From positions 1 to 64,000 of the forward strand of contig JBHLNL010000002.1 of NCBI GenBank assembly GCA_048941605.1: DNA of 64,000 nucleotides. The letters are read 5' to 3'. The notes below the pieces were generated by a model. The model was given only the letters and a program-made list of their open reading frames with translations. It was not told the DNA's origin and did no database searches. Of the stretch, positions 1 to 9,556 are shown piece by piece. Numbering within the stretch: position 1 is the stretch's first letter; each line of letters begins with the position of its first letter. A program made the position numbers and the translations under genes. The DNA comes from Loki-b32 sp048941605 (lineage in GTDB: Archaea; Asgardarchaeota; Lokiarchaeia; Sigyniarchaeales; SOKP01).

Positions 1-7
1 ATAATTT

Positions 8-2719
8 ATGACAAAGATAGAATCATTTACATTAGAATTAACTGATATTGACGATAAAACTAAGGGTGTAGGGATTAAATCTGCAAATCTCGGTGATTTA
101 CTTAAAAAGAATTTTTTGATTCCTGATGGATTTGTCGTAAAGACAAGTGCATATGAGTTATTTCTTACTAAAAATAATCTGATGGAATTCATTCAAAAAT
201 CTTTGGAATCAATTAATTTTAGTCATTTTGATTCAGTAATGGACTGCGCTAACCTAATCCAAAATTCAATTGAGAAAGGAGTATTACCAGAAGAATTAAT
301 TGAAGAGATAAAACAGAAATATCAGCAGTTTTTCTCTTACACACTAGCTGTTAGGTCTTCTGCAACATTCGAGGATTTGCCAGATTATTCATTTGCAGGG
401 CAGTATGATACTTATTTAAATTTAAAAAATCTAGAGCAAGTACTTCTTCATATTAAAAAATGTTATGCTTCTTTATGGACAAGTAGGGCAATAGTTTATC
501 GAAAAAAAAACAGAATTCTACATCATAAGGTTAAGATGGCTGTTATTATCCAAAAAATGGTGTTAGCAAAATGTTCTGGTGTTCTATTTACTATAAATCC
601 ACTAACATCAAATAATAATGAATTAGTAATTGAATCAAATTACGGATTAGGAGATTCAATTGTATTGGGGAATACTAATCCAGATCAATTTTTTGTTCAA
701 AAAATAAAGAAAAATGCACTTAAAATTCTGAGTAAACGAATAGGAAATAAAATCTTAGCGGCAAGAGCAAAATCTTTAGAAGCTGATGGTGGGATTGAAT
801 ATATAGAATTATCAAATGATTTGATTAAAGAATCTTCTCTTTCTGATAGTGAAATAATTAAGCTTGCTAAGATTGGTTTACAAATTGAAAAAAGATTTAA
901 TGGAATTCCTCAAGATATTGAATGGGCTATAGATCAAAATAATCAGATTAATATCCTACAAACTCGCCCGGTTACAGCAATAAAGTCCAGATCTAAAGGA
1001 TCTAAGATTTTATGGAGTAGAGGATATTCAGATGACTATTGGAATGATAATGTTTCTCCACTTTTTTTTGAACTCTTAGGGGACCACATAACTAAAGTTG
1101 TGAATATAGAATTGAATAGTATAATGGGCTATAAAAAAGTCGATACTATACTATTAAAATTACACAATGCTCATGTTTATTTCAATCTTAATGTTATAAA
1201 AAAAAAAATAGAAAATGAAATCCCTAAATTCATGAGGAATGAAGATGTGTTAAATTATTTCCCAGAAGGTTCAGGAACGTTTGGAAAAATCACAATGAAA
1301 GAACTCCCCTTTCATCTTATTAAACGGATAGTTGCTGAACTTAGGGTAATGCTTCATGATCCTAATGGGTCAATGTCTAAAACTGCCAGAGCATATGAAA
1401 AATGGAATGAAGAGATATTTGATCCTTATTGCAAAGAATTTGATAAAAAATTACAAAAGACCATTGAAACAGGCAGCTTATTGGATCTTATTGACCTCAT
1501 TGACGATTTAAATAATATTATGGTTACTCATTTTCGACTTATTCGTTATGGGATTCCTGTACATAATATTGGAATGAATCTTTTGATCCAATATCTTCTT
1601 ACTCGATTTTTAAGCAAGAAAGAATGTTTAAATTATTATCCAATTTTAGTTTCTGGACTTAAGCATAAATTAACAGATACAAATGATAAAATCCATTACA
1701 TTGCTTCTCTAATTAATAAAAATTCAGAATTGAAATCGATAATTGTTGAAGAAGGGTCAGAAAAGATATATAATAGACTATCATCAGAGAAAAATCTCTT
1801 GATTAAAGATTTTATGGTTGAATTTGAAAAATTTTTAAATGATCATGGAGATCGCGGCTTTACAAGAGAAATATATTACCCCCGGTGGAGAGAGCCTCCC
1901 ATGACAAATATCTTTGATATTTTAAAATCGTTGATAATTGATTTTCAAGAACTAGAAAAATTAAAGATCAAAAACTTGAAAAAACGATATTTAATTGAGA
2001 AGCTTGTAGAATCCAAGATAAGATCACAACGATTTGGATTATTAAAATGGAAATTTTTCTCAATAATATTAAAAAACAGTAGGAAATATATAAAATTTCG
2101 GGAAGATCAGCGATTTAACCTTGATAGATGGATTACAAGGAATAGAAATGTTTATCTAGAAATCGGTAAAATATTTGTGAAAGAAGGAATATTATCTGAT
2201 ATTAACAGGATTTTTTTCCTTTATAAGCAAGAAATTAAGAACTTAGCTTTAAATAAATATAATCAAGTAGAAATTCAAAAAATATCATCAGAAGTTAGGA
2301 GCCGTTATGAAGATTTTATATCATATGAAAATAAGACACCTCCGAAGTTCCTTTTAGGATCACGAGAATTTGATGATCTTTTAAAATATAATAAAAAAAG
2401 TAAAGTATTCCATGGAACAGCAGCGAGTCAGGGAATAATAACTGCATCTGTACGTGTTGTTCAAGATATTAATTTAATTTCAACAGTACAAACTGGAGAT
2501 ATTTTAGTTGTCCCTCGAACAGATCCTGGTTGGACTCCTGTTTTTTCTAAAATTGGGGGTTTAATTACCGAAACTGGTGGAATTCTTTCTCACGGTGCTG
2601 TTATTTCAAGAGAATATAGCATACCTGCAGTCACTAACATCGCAAATGCTTGTGAAATCTTTAAAACAGGTCAAATTGTTAATGTTAATGGTTTTACTGG
2701 AGTTGTTATTCTGCAATAA
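8..2719 (+). CDS. PEP-utilising phosphotransferase, Rph-like
   Basis: This belongs to the PEP synthase/pyruvate phosphate dikinase superfamily. Residues about 20-330 form the ATP-binding domain (AVRSSATFEDLPDYSF near 114, LQTRP near 318). Residues about 800-903 are the swivelling phosphohistidine domain with ETGGILSHGAVISREY, catalytic His862. The middle 450 residues are divergent and helical. The C-terminal PEP/pyruvate TIM barrel of true PpsA/PpdK is absent, which is the layout of rifampicin phosphotransferase. Transfer of phosphate from ATP to an unknown acceptor is inferred; the substrate cannot be read. An in-frame TAA at 2-4 shows that the ATG at 8 is the first possible start. The next gene follows after 21 nt on the same strand. 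Confidence 0.8.
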   Translation: MTKIESFTLELTDIDDKTKGVGIKSANLGDLLKKNFLIPDGFVVKTSAYELFLTKNNLMEFIQKSLESINFSHFDSVMDCANLIQNSIEKGVLPEELIEEIKQKYQQFFSYTLAVRSSATFEDLPDYSFAGQYDTYLNLKNLEQVLLHIKKCYASLWTSRAIVYRKKNRILHHKVKMAVIIQKMVLAKCSGVLFTINPLTSNNNELVIESNYGLGDSIVLGNTNPDQFFVQKIKKNALKILSKRIGNKILAARAKSLEADGGIEYIELSNDLIKESSLSDSEIIKLAKIGLQIEKRFNGIPQDIEWAIDQNNQINILQTRPVTAIKSRSKGSKILWSRGYSDDYWNDNVSPLFFELLGDHITKVVNIELNSIMGYKKVDTILLKLHNAHVYFNLNVIKKKIENEIPKFMRNEDVLNYFPEGSGTFGKITMKELPFHLIKRIVAELRVMLHDPNGSMSKTARAYEKWNEEIFDPYCKEFDKKLQKTIETGSLLDLIDLIDDLNNIMVTHFRLIRYGIPVHNIGMNLLIQYLLTRFLSKKECLNYYPILVSGLKHKLTDTNDKIHYIASLINKNSELKSIIVEEGSEKIYNRLSSEKNLLIKDFMVEFEKFLNDHGDRGFTREIYYPRWREPPMTNIFDILKSLIIDFQELEKLKIKNLKKRYLIEKLVESKIRSQRFGLLKWKFFSIILKNSRKYIKFREDQRFNLDRWITRNRNVYLEIGKIFVKEGILSDINRIFFLYKQEIKNLALNKYNQVEIQKISSEVRSRYEDFISYENKTPPKFLLGSREFDDLLKYNKKSKVFHGTAASQGIITASVRVVQDINLISTVQTGDILVVPRTDPGWTPVFSKIGGLITETGGILSHGAVISREYSIPAVTNIANACEIFKTGQIVNVNGFTGVVILQ

Positions 2720-2740
2720 AAACTCTATGGTGCAAAATAG

Positions 2741-3709
2741 TTGGAACCAATAACTCATCTAAATAATATTACAGATCAGCTTGAATGGAATGAGTCATAT
2801 TATTTTGTTTTTTATGATAAAGACCAAAATCTTGGTGGAATGACACGATTAGGGTTTAAACCTAATAAACAAGAAGGAATGTCATTTTTCTTTTTATTCC
2901 TACCTGATGGTTCTGCCGCAGGTTATCATGTAGTAAAACGGATTAAAGACTATGAAAATTCGTTGAAAGTTGGTGGTGTTATTCATAAATGTCAAGATGA
3001 ATCAAAATGGAATTATAAATTTCAAGGTACCATGATTTTAGTTAAAAAATCAGAAGATTTACCAAAAGTAAAAGAAAAACCACAATTAATTATTGGTACA
3101 AAAAAAGTAAAGATGGATATCTATTTTAATCCGATTAATGAGATCTATGAGTATTCCTATAATATGACTCCTGAATCATTAGAAATTGGAAAGAAAGCAG
3201 GAGATAAACATTGGGAACAAATTGCTACCTTATCTGGGACATTACAGATTGGAGATAAAAGTTTTTTATTTGAAAATACTCTAGGACAAAGAGATCATAC
3301 TTATGGAGTTCGTGATTGGACGGGAGTAGGAAATTGGTTATATTATGTAGTTTGGTTCAATGAAAATTTAGCAATAAATCCAGCAGCTATTATAACTGAT
3401 GATGGAAGATTATCTACTGGTGGTTTTATATTTATTAAAGGAAAAAATATTCCATTGAGAACAATTAGAATAGTTGATCAGCAATTTAGAGAAGATGGAA
3501 TTTTTCCAAAAAGTTCAGAACTTTATATTGAAGATGATTTAGGAAATGAATACACCTTAAAAGCCAAAGTTGGACCCATTATTCCTGTCCCCTTTACCGA
3601 TAATGAAGGAAGACAATCAATTTTAGTACAATCAATTGGAAAATTTGAACTAAATGAGATTAAGGGGGGGTATGGATCCTTTGAAACACTCAGAAGAGTG
3701 AAATCTTAA
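2741..3709 (+). CDS. DUF7064/hydroxyneurosporene-synthase-like beta protein
   Basis: A 322-residue, beta-rich soluble protein without signal peptide or membrane segment. The motif LGQRDHTYGVRDW near residues 185-197 resembles the conserved GxRDHSWGxRDW motif of the DUF7064/CrtC-like lipocalin-type proteins. No catalytic function can be assigned. The start is TTG: a TAG directly precedes it, and GGTG at 2729-2732 provides a Shine-Dalgarno at normal distance. It follows the Rph-like gene by 21 nt, so the two are probably co-transcribed and may act on one small-molecule substrate, which is inference. Confidence 0.65.
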   Translation: MEPITHLNNITDQLEWNESYYFVFYDKDQNLGGMTRLGFKPNKQEGMSFFFLFLPDGSAAGYHVVKRIKDYENSLKVGGVIHKCQDESKWNYKFQGTMILVKKSEDLPKVKEKPQLIIGTKKVKMDIYFNPINEIYEYSYNMTPESLEIGKKAGDKHWEQIATLSGTLQIGDKSFLFENTLGQRDHTYGVRDWTGVGNWLYYVVWFNENLAINPAAIITDDGRLSTGGFIFIKGKNIPLRTIRIVDQQFREDGIFPKSSELYIEDDLGNEYTLKAKVGPIIPVPFTDNEGRQSILVQSIGKFELNEIKGGYGSFETLRRVKS

Positions 3710-3817
3710 AGCTTGTTGGATTTTTGATATTTTTTACTTAATTTGTAAACTGAAATTGTATCTTATCAAATCATAAAATATAAAAAATAAATAAAGTATG
3801 AAAAAAATATTTACACA

Positions 3818-4651
3818 TTATTCAACTTTCTCTAAATATTGCCAAAGATTTAGTTTTTTTCTTAATTTTTGACCTATTTCTAAAGACTTTTTACCTAACA
3901 TTTTGATTTCATCAATTGAGAATGTAGCAGCTCCACTCTTTTGAATTGAGGTAATTTTATCTTCTGTGGTTGAAATCGATATTTTACCATCACAGACTAA
4001 TTCCTCTGGTAAGCTAGGATCCAAAAAGATAATGTCTTCAATTTTTCCATATGTTAATACTAAAGGGAGTTCATTTACTATATCTTTTCCTGTTAAATAC
4101 TTTCCTGTCCATTCAGCTTCACCTTTCTCTTCATTCCAAATACCTTCAGGGATATGCGAAGAAATTAAGGTTGTTAATGCACTCACTCCACCTGCATCAA
4201 TTAAATTTCCAGAATAATTAATAACATACATATCAACAAATAAAATATAGACAGCTTTATTCTCTTTTATGCAAAGTTTAGTAGTTTGAACACAATCAGC
4301 ATGTCGAATTCCACGATCTACGACACGTGCTAATTCAATTGATTGCTCGTCTGGCGGTCCTCTTTCAAATAAGGGAGATGCTACAGGAAGTAATTCTGCC
4401 ATAACAGTACAAACTCCTTCATCGGGTAAATCAGGAAAAGGTTCACCAATTTCGTATTTTAATCCTGTTATTATCCTTGTTTCTCCCAGATTAACATCTG
4501 CAGAACCTTCAGCTGAAGAGATTATATCGCTTTTTATTTGAAATTCACGATACTCCCAAAGTCCTCTGTCTTCAATTCTTTCTTCTTTTTTCAAATTTGA
4601 GAGAATATAATCTCTTTCTATTTTTGAAATAATTCGTTTAACATCCATCAT
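3818..4651 (-). CDS. rrp42: Exosome subunit Rrp42
   Basis: Non-catalytic RNase PH-fold subunit of the archaeal exosome, which pairs with Rrp41 in the hexameric ring that degrades or tails RNA 3' ends. The 277 residues match the usual length. Recognisable segments are RIITGLKYEIGEPFPDLPDEG near 60-80, SPLFERGPPDEQSIELARVVDRGIR near 92-116 and VDMYVINYSGNLIDA near 140-154. The phosphorolytic Asp of Rrp41 is not conserved, as expected. It starts 2 nt after rrp41 stops, the last gene of the conserved psmA-sdo1-rrp4-rrp41-rrp42 order. Two adjacent ATG codons (4651, 4648) are both possible starts. Confidence 0.95.
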   Translation of the reverse strand: MMDVKRIISKIERDYILSNLKKEERIEDRGLWEYREFQIKSDIISSAEGSADVNLGETRIITGLKYEIGEPFPDLPDEGVCTVMAELLPVASPLFERGPPDEQSIELARVVDRGIRHADCVQTTKLCIKENKAVYILFVDMYVINYSGNLIDAGGVSALTTLISSHIPEGIWNEEKGEAEWTGKYLTGKDIVNELPLVLTYGKIEDIIFLDPSLPEELVCDGKISISTTEDKITSIQKSGAATFSIDEIKMLGKKSLEIGQKLRKKLNLWQYLEKVE

Positions 4652-4653
4652 TT

Positions 4654-5439
4654 TTAGTTATCACCTACATTTTCTATTTTTACCTTTTCTTTAGATATCT
4701 CTTCCTGCAACTTCACATATTTGCTCTTTAAAGTATTTAGTTGTATTTGGTGAATTTTATTTAATGATTCTTTTGCAAGATCTAAGAATTCATTCATCTC
4801 ATTCAAATCCATGTCGCCATCAAATTGCAGTAGTGAGATTTCTTCATTATACCAAGTGATTGCAATAGGAAAGTCTGCTTCTCCTGCTTTGTCTTCAATA
4901 CCAGAAAGATCCGCTACCCTCTTTCCATCAATTTTTCCTACAGCTATAGCGGAAACTAAACTTTTCATAGGAATTCCCGCATCTGCTAATGCTAATGCGG
5001 CTACTGTAGTACTTGCACACCTAGTTCCTCCATCTGCATCCATTACTTCAATAAAAACTTCGAAACTGGTACCAGGATAAAGCTCAAGAAATAAAACAGG
5101 TTCTATACAATCTGCTACAATCATAGAGATTTCTTTTTCGCGCCGTCCAGGTGCTGGTCTTTTTCTATCAAAAACAGAAAAAGTAGCCATTCTATAAAAA
5201 ACTCTTAAAATTCCTTTATCTGGTTTTGCTAAATGATGCGGGTGGACTTCTCGTGGTCCATATACAGCAGCAAATATTTTATTATTGCCCCATTCAAGAT
5301 ACGCTGAGCCATCTGCATTTTTTATAATACCAACTTCCATTTTTATTGGTCTTAGTTCATTAACATCTCGGCCATCTAGCCTTTTTCCATCTTTACGAAA
5401 TAAAACATCTGGATACTCATCTTTAATAATTAATGGCAT
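4654..5439 (-). CDS. rrp41: Exosome catalytic subunit Rrp41
   Basis: Catalytic RNase PH subunit of the exosome, a phosphorolytic 3'-5' exoribonuclease that can also add nucleotides. Family motifs are clear: RLDGRDVNELRPI near 19-31, AAVYGPREVHP near 57-67, FSVFDRKRPAPGRREKEIS near 87-105, and DLSGIEDKAGEADFPIA near 171-187 with the catalytic acidic residue. Length (261) is normal. The gene abuts rrp4 with no spacer, so translation is probably coupled. The C-terminal 30 residues are a Lys/Glu-rich helix. Confidence 0.95.
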   Translation of the reverse strand: MPLIIKDEYPDVLFRKDGKRLDGRDVNELRPIKMEVGIIKNADGSAYLEWGNNKIFAAVYGPREVHPHHLAKPDKGILRVFYRMATFSVFDRKRPAPGRREKEISMIVADCIEPVLFLELYPGTSFEVFIEVMDADGGTRCASTTVAALALADAGIPMKSLVSAIAVGKIDGKRVADLSGIEDKAGEADFPIAITWYNEEISLLQFDGDMDLNEMNEFLDLAKESLNKIHQIQLNTLKSKYVKLQEEISKEKVKIENVGDN

Positions 5440-6234
5440 CTATACTATACCTCTTTTCTTTTTTTCGTTTATTATATAATCTTGCATTCTGTCTGTTAAA
5501 CCAACAGTATGGGCTTCAGTAGCGATTTTATTTATTGATTCAATTAATAACCTTTCATGAGCAATATCTTCTCCTTTTAACCAAATTCGGCCATTTTGTG
5601 TTACAAAGATATTACATTTAGTTAGATTTTTTAACATTTTAATCATTGAACCATTTCTACCAATTACTCTTGGTATTTTTGGTGGATCTATGGTTATAAC
5701 AATCCCACCCATCTTTTTCCCTAAGTATTTTCCAACAGTTGTTAATTCAGGCTTATTTAAACGATCCGCAGAGAGAACCTTTACCACTAAAATATCGCCA
5801 ATATCAAATCTTTCTGTACTTAAATCCTCTTGAACTGCTCCACCGCCTCTGAAACCCCTCACTTTACCTTTTTTAATAGTATTTTTTGGTTTAAGTTGAC
5901 CAAAATCTTTAGCATTTATATCACATTTGTATTTAACAGGATTTTTATCAACTACTAAAGCTATAACCTTATCTCCAGGACGAGGTGTATAAAAACCCCG
6001 TAGAGGAATTACATTAACATAATTCTTTTTTATTTGTTTTAATCCAATGTTTAAAGAGATAATTTTGTTTCTCTCCTTATTTAATATTGTTCCTCTTCCC
6101 GGTAAAAAGTTTGATACATCTTCAGTTAATACTTCTCCAGGTACAACAACTTCTCTTATAACTTCTTCATCTTCAAAATCTTCGAATTCATCATCTATGT
6201 TTCCTTCTTCATCATTTTCCATAGTAGTACTCAC
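5440..6234 (-). CDS. rrp4: Exosome RNA-binding cap subunit Rrp4
   Basis: RNA-binding cap protein of the archaeal exosome that feeds substrates into the Rrp41/Rrp42 ring. An N-terminal domain (VVPGEVL... GRGTI near 30-50) is followed by an S1 domain (about 75-160) and a KH domain with VIGRNGSMIKMLKN near residues 188-201. The first 28 residues are an unusually acidic Asp/Glu-rich extension. Total length is 264, slightly above the family norm because of this tail. It lies in the exosome operon downstream of sdo1. Confidence 0.93.
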   Translation of the reverse strand: MSTTMENDEEGNIDDEFEDFEDEEVIREVVVPGEVLTEDVSNFLPGRGTILNKERNKIISLNIGLKQIKKNYVNVIPLRGFYTPRPGDKVIALVVDKNPVKYKCDINAKDFGQLKPKNTIKKGKVRGFRGGGAVQEDLSTERFDIGDILVVKVLSADRLNKPELTTVGKYLGKKMGGIVITIDPPKIPRVIGRNGSMIKMLKNLTKCNIFVTQNGRIWLKGEDIAHERLLIESINKIATEAHTVGLTDRMQDYIINEKKKRGIV

Positions 6235-6313
6235 ATTTTTTCTATAATTATATAATTCTCCTAACCTATACTAAAAAAATAATATAAATGAGATCATTTC
6301 AAAAACATTTTGG

Positions 6314-7105
6314 TTAGGCTTTTAATATTTTTGTTTGAACTCTTCCATGTGTTAATTTATTTAGTTTATCAACCAATTCCATTTGTAAACCTGCTGGTAA
6401 ACTCACAACTGCAACCCAAGAACCATCAGATTGCCACTCTTCCTTCTTAATTTGTACATATTGAGCAACAATGTTATACCCTTTTGCTGTAAAGGCTGTT
6501 GGAATCTTTATAGCCATCTCTACTTGCTCTATTCTAATTGGAATAATAGCTCGAATAGATTTTACAATATCATCAATCTGTTCCTCTGCACTCCTCATTA
6601 AATCAATTTTTACTTTTGCTTCTTCAATAGCTTTTTCTATCCGTTGGTATGGATGAGGTTTTTTATTCTGTGGATTTATAGCATTTTTACTTATAATAGT
6701 TATAATTTGCTTTAATTTCTTCTGCCTTTCCTCTTCTCTTTGGGCTTTGGTCCAATGAATCTCTCCATCTAGCAAAATATGAGCTGCAATTGTCATTCCA
6801 TCTGTTGTATTAAATACTACTTCCATATCCCCATCAGTTGCTTTTTTGCCTCTTCTTAAGTCTTCAAATACACTAAAAGTCTCAAAAATGAGTTCTAAAT
6901 TAATTCTGGGATCATTTAACACATCATTGACAGTAAGGCGAGATTTATCTTTACCTTCCTTTAATCTTGAACTGATTTCATCTCGTATTAGTTTTTTTGC
7001 TTCCCATGCTTGTTCAGGATCCATTAACATTTCAAAAATTCTACCAGAATTCTCAATTCGCCCTATAATAAAGCCGCCTAAATCAATTCTTGCTCTGTCG
7101 ATCAT
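6314..7105 (-). CDS. sdo1: Ribosome maturation protein SBDS/Sdo1
   Basis: Archaeal orthologue of the Shwachman-Bodian-Diamond protein, which in eukaryotes helps evict the anti-association factor eIF6 from the 60S subunit. The N-terminal FYSH domain carries ILMDPEQAWEAKK and LTVNDVLNDPRINLELIFETF-type residues; a central helical domain has KPHPYQRIEKAIEEAKV near 144-160; a C-terminal ferredoxin-like domain ends at 263. Length fits the family. It lies between the proteasome alpha gene and rrp4, a synteny widespread in archaea. Confidence 0.94.
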   Translation of the reverse strand: MIDRARIDLGGFIIGRIENSGRIFEMLMDPEQAWEAKKLIRDEISSRLKEGKDKSRLTVNDVLNDPRINLELIFETFSVFEDLRRGKKATDGDMEVVFNTTDGMTIAAHILLDGEIHWTKAQREEERQKKLKQIITIISKNAINPQNKKPHPYQRIEKAIEEAKVKIDLMRSAEEQIDDIVKSIRAIIPIRIEQVEMAIKIPTAFTAKGYNIVAQYVQIKKEEWQSDGSWVAVVSLPAGLQMELVDKLNKLTHGRVQTKILKA

Positions 7106-7229
7106 ACTACATTCTCATGCATAAACTTAATGAATTAACTTAAATCTTGTCCGTTCCTGTTATTTGTCTTTCTGTTAAGAGATAAATATAAAGGGGCAAT
7201 ACCTTGATAATTATATTATTTTAAGGAGA

Positions 7230-7949
7230 TTATATTTTATTTAATAATTCTTCCTTTTCTTCCAAACTAAGTAGCTTAAACTTTATATCTTCCTTTAATA
7301 TAAAAGCTACATCACAAGTATTTTTGTTTAAATTATCACCCATCAATTCTTTCAAAGCTTTTAGAGGTAATAATTTTAATTCTTCATCAATCATATCCTC
7401 TTTATAATGTTCCTCAAGGTAAGTTCTTGCTTCTGCTGCTCCAGAGCCAATAGCAAAAGCTTTATAACCCCACATCGCTCCACTTGGGTCAGTTAAATAT
7501 AAGGAAGGTCCATTATTTGAGTCTATACCAGCAATCAAAAATGATACTCCGAATGGTCTTACACCAGCATTCTGCGTGAAGACTTGTTTATACTCACATA
7601 TATTTAGAGTGCTATCTTTAACAGAGATTCTTTCATCATAATTTAATATATTTACCTGAGCTTGAACTCTAGCCCGGTCAATAAGCACTCTCGCATCAGC
7701 TGTAAGTCCCGCAATGGCCACTCCAATATGATCATCAATTTTAAAGATTTTTTCTGAACCTATATCTTGTTCTTGAAGTTCAGAGCTTTTTTTTTCAACT
7801 GCAAATACAACCGAATTTTTATTTCTACATACTATTGCAGTTGTACCTCTTCGGACGGCTTCAATAGCATATTCAACTTGGAAAAGCCTACCCTCAGGTG
7901 AAAATTGGGTAATGGCCATATCATAACCTCTTCCTGCTTGCTGGAACAC
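7230..7949 (-). CDS. psmA: Proteasome subunit alpha
   Basis: Alpha-ring subunit of the archaeal 20S proteasome, controlling the substrate gate. The family N-terminus is intact: YDMAITQFSPEGRLFQVEYA at residues 9-28, followed by RRGTTAIV and IGVAIAGLTADARVLIDRAR. At 239 residues it is of normal size. The start is GTG at 7949, preceded by a strong GGTGGAT Shine-Dalgarno. The later ATG at residue 11 would delete the gating tail. It heads the exosome/SBDS cluster; the beta subunit is not in the window. Confidence 0.95.
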   Translation of the reverse strand: MFQQAGRGYDMAITQFSPEGRLFQVEYAIEAVRRGTTAIVCRNKNSVVFAVEKKSSELQEQDIGSEKIFKIDDHIGVAIAGLTADARVLIDRARVQAQVNILNYDERISVKDSTLNICEYKQVFTQNAGVRPFGVSFLIAGIDSNNGPSLYLTDPSGAMWGYKAFAIGSGAAEARTYLEEHYKEDMIDEELKLLPLKALKELMGDNLNKNTCDVAFILKEDIKFKLLSLEEKEELLNKI

Positions 7950-8127
7950 TCAGATCCACCTTAAAATTTTTTGATATTTATCTATTTATATTATTTTTAT
8001 TTTTATTATACTTTAGTTAAAAAGTAGTAATAAATAATCTAATAAATATTTTTTTTAAATATTTTAAAAAATAGGGATAAAAAATGGAATAGAGAACGTT
8101 TAAAATTATTTTTTAGTATATTATTTT

Positions 8128-8499
8128 TTATGACCAGGCAACTTTATTAATAAAAATTGACCACTCTAGTAATATCATTCCTTCGTCTCTAGTATGAGCA
8201 ACAAGATAATATCCTTCTTTAGTAATTGATCCGACGATGTTACCTTTCCCACCACCAATATTTTTTGCAGCTAATTGTATTTCATCATTTTTTAGGATTG
8301 CAAATCGATAATCCTGAAATTTAAGAGCCGGTTCTTTTGTTTTCCAAGCATTTAATATTCCTTTAGCTTCATCGCTTGATAGAGGGAAATCTTCTGATTT
8401 AAAAATAATATCTCCTGCACTATTTAGAAGAAAGATCTCTTCTACTCCTTCATATTCATTTAATGCGTTAACTAGATAATTAAATCTATGTTCTTCCAT
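8128..8499 (-). CDS. Asgard profilin
   Basis: A 123-residue protein with the profilin pattern. An N-terminal helix is followed by VEEIFLLNSAGDIIFKSE (19-36), an Asp/Glu-Ala helix (DEAKGILNAW, 43-52), DYRFAILKNDEIQLAAKN (63-80), then GNIVGSITKEGYYLVAHT (86-103) and a closing helix. This aligns segment by segment with yeast profilin (AGDAVWATS, KFMLLRADDRSIYGRH, VRTKQTVIIAHY). Asgard profilins bind eukaryotic actin, so a role in actin control is likely. The ATG at 8499 is chosen over 8589 because GGAG lies just upstream and the longer N-terminus does not fit. Roadblock/LC7 is the alternative fold. Confidence 0.82.
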   Translation of the reverse strand: MEEHRFNYLVNALNEYEGVEEIFLLNSAGDIIFKSEDFPLSSDEAKGILNAWKTKEPALKFQDYRFAILKNDEIQLAAKNIGGGKGNIVGSITKEGYYLVAHTRDEGMILLEWSIFINKVAWS

Positions 8500-8674
8500 A
8501 ATTCTCCATCTTTGGTATAATACGTTTTGAAATTTTATAGAAAGATAAAAATTTTGAAATTTAAATCTTTTTAGAATGATAGATTCCACATTTTAAAATT
8601 TAAGGAAAGTATTTTACATTATAGACATTAAATAATTTAATATCTTATCGAAGTTAGTAATTGAGATTTATTTT

Positions 8675-9460
8675 ATGGTTCAAAAGTTAGTTTTATTCGA
8701 TAAAATCTATAATATTCCAGATCGAAGAAATAAAGAAGATATTTATCTTAGATATATTAAGTATTTAAACGAGCATGTTAAAGGATTTCCAAATACTTCA
8801 ATTACAATTAATAAGCTAAGAAAGTTTGATAGAAGATTTGAGATTATCATTAGTGGCCCAGAAGAACAATTTGTTTTTAACCTATTAAAAAAAGAAATAG
8901 GTTCTATAAATGAGTTTAAAGAAGTTAAAATAGGTAAGGAATATAAAGGTTCTCTTGTAGATGTAGGAAAAGTTGGATTTGGGTTATTTGTTGATTGTGC
9001 AATTTTAAATCCACATGCAGATGTACTTATAAATCTACATACATTACGACGGCAATTATGCAAAGGAAAAGAAAAATCTCTCAAAGAAATAATCGATGCT
9101 TATAATTTTATTGATCATTTTCCTCTGTATGTAAAAATCACAGAATTAGATTCTGTTAAAAATAAACTTTTAGGAGAATTAACACAAAAAACATTAAAGC
9201 TCTTTGAAAAAATCTTAGAAGAAAATGTAGAAGGTGTGTTTTTAAGCGGAGAAACTAAAGGTCAATTTAAAAAAATAATAACCCAAAAAGGACATTTCCG
9301 AGATATTATAACTGTAAAGAGATTTGGATTTTTAGAAAACATTATTTTATTAAAAGAGGGATCAAATGCTCCTGGAATTATTGCTCATATTGGAAATGAA
9401 CTTAAAAACTGTAAATTAAGTGCTCTACGTCCTCAAAAAATGAAAAAGATACTTAAATAG
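8675..9460 (+). CDS. DUF2110-like archaeal protein
   Basis: A 261-residue soluble protein resembling the archaeal DUF2110 family of unknown function. The N-terminal half ends in a KH- or ferredoxin-like segment. Residues about 95-118 (GSLVDVGKVGFGLFVDCAIL) read like the first strands of an S1/OB fold, and IIAHIGNELKNCKLSALRP lies near the C-terminus. RNA binding is plausible but not shown. It is divergent from the profilin gene, with 175 nt of AT-rich spacer that must hold both promoters. It stops at TAG, in front of the tRNA-Val gene on the other strand. Confidence 0.6.
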   Translation: MVQKLVLFDKIYNIPDRRNKEDIYLRYIKYLNEHVKGFPNTSITINKLRKFDRRFEIIISGPEEQFVFNLLKKEIGSINEFKEVKIGKEYKGSLVDVGKVGFGLFVDCAILNPHADVLINLHTLRRQLCKGKEKSLKEIIDAYNFIDHFPLYVKITELDSVKNKLLGELTQKTLKLFEKILEENVEGVFLSGETKGQFKKIITQKGHFRDIITVKRFGFLENIILLKEGSNAPGIIAHIGNELKNCKLSALRPQKMKKILK

Positions 9461-9470
9461 GATAAATAAA

Positions 9471-9547
9471 TGGTGGGCCAGGAGAGACTTGAACTCCCGA
9501 TTTTCTCGGTGTAAGCGAGACGTCATACCGGTCTAGACCACTGGCCC
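9471..9547 (-). tRNA. tRNA-Val(TAC)
   Basis: Read on the minus strand, the 7-bp acceptor GGGCCAG pairs with CTGGCCC, followed by discriminator A and an encoded CCA. The T arm contains GTTCAAG and the anticodon loop is CTTACAC, giving anticodon TAC. It lies 9 nt downstream of tRNA-Ser(GCT), so both are probably processed from one transcript. Unlike its neighbours it encodes its own CCA end. Confidence 0.95.
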
Positions 9548-9556
9548 TTAGTTGAG

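Noticed and set aside
3966..4217. Plus-strand frames within the exosome and SBDS genes
   Set aside because: They lie opposite well-conserved coding sequence and have no protein-like features of their own.
8128..8589. Longer start for the profilin gene, and a roadblock/LC7 assignment
   Set aside because: The extra 30 residues are basic and unlike profilins, while GGAG precedes the inner ATG. Strand-by-strand match to profilin is better than to roadblock.
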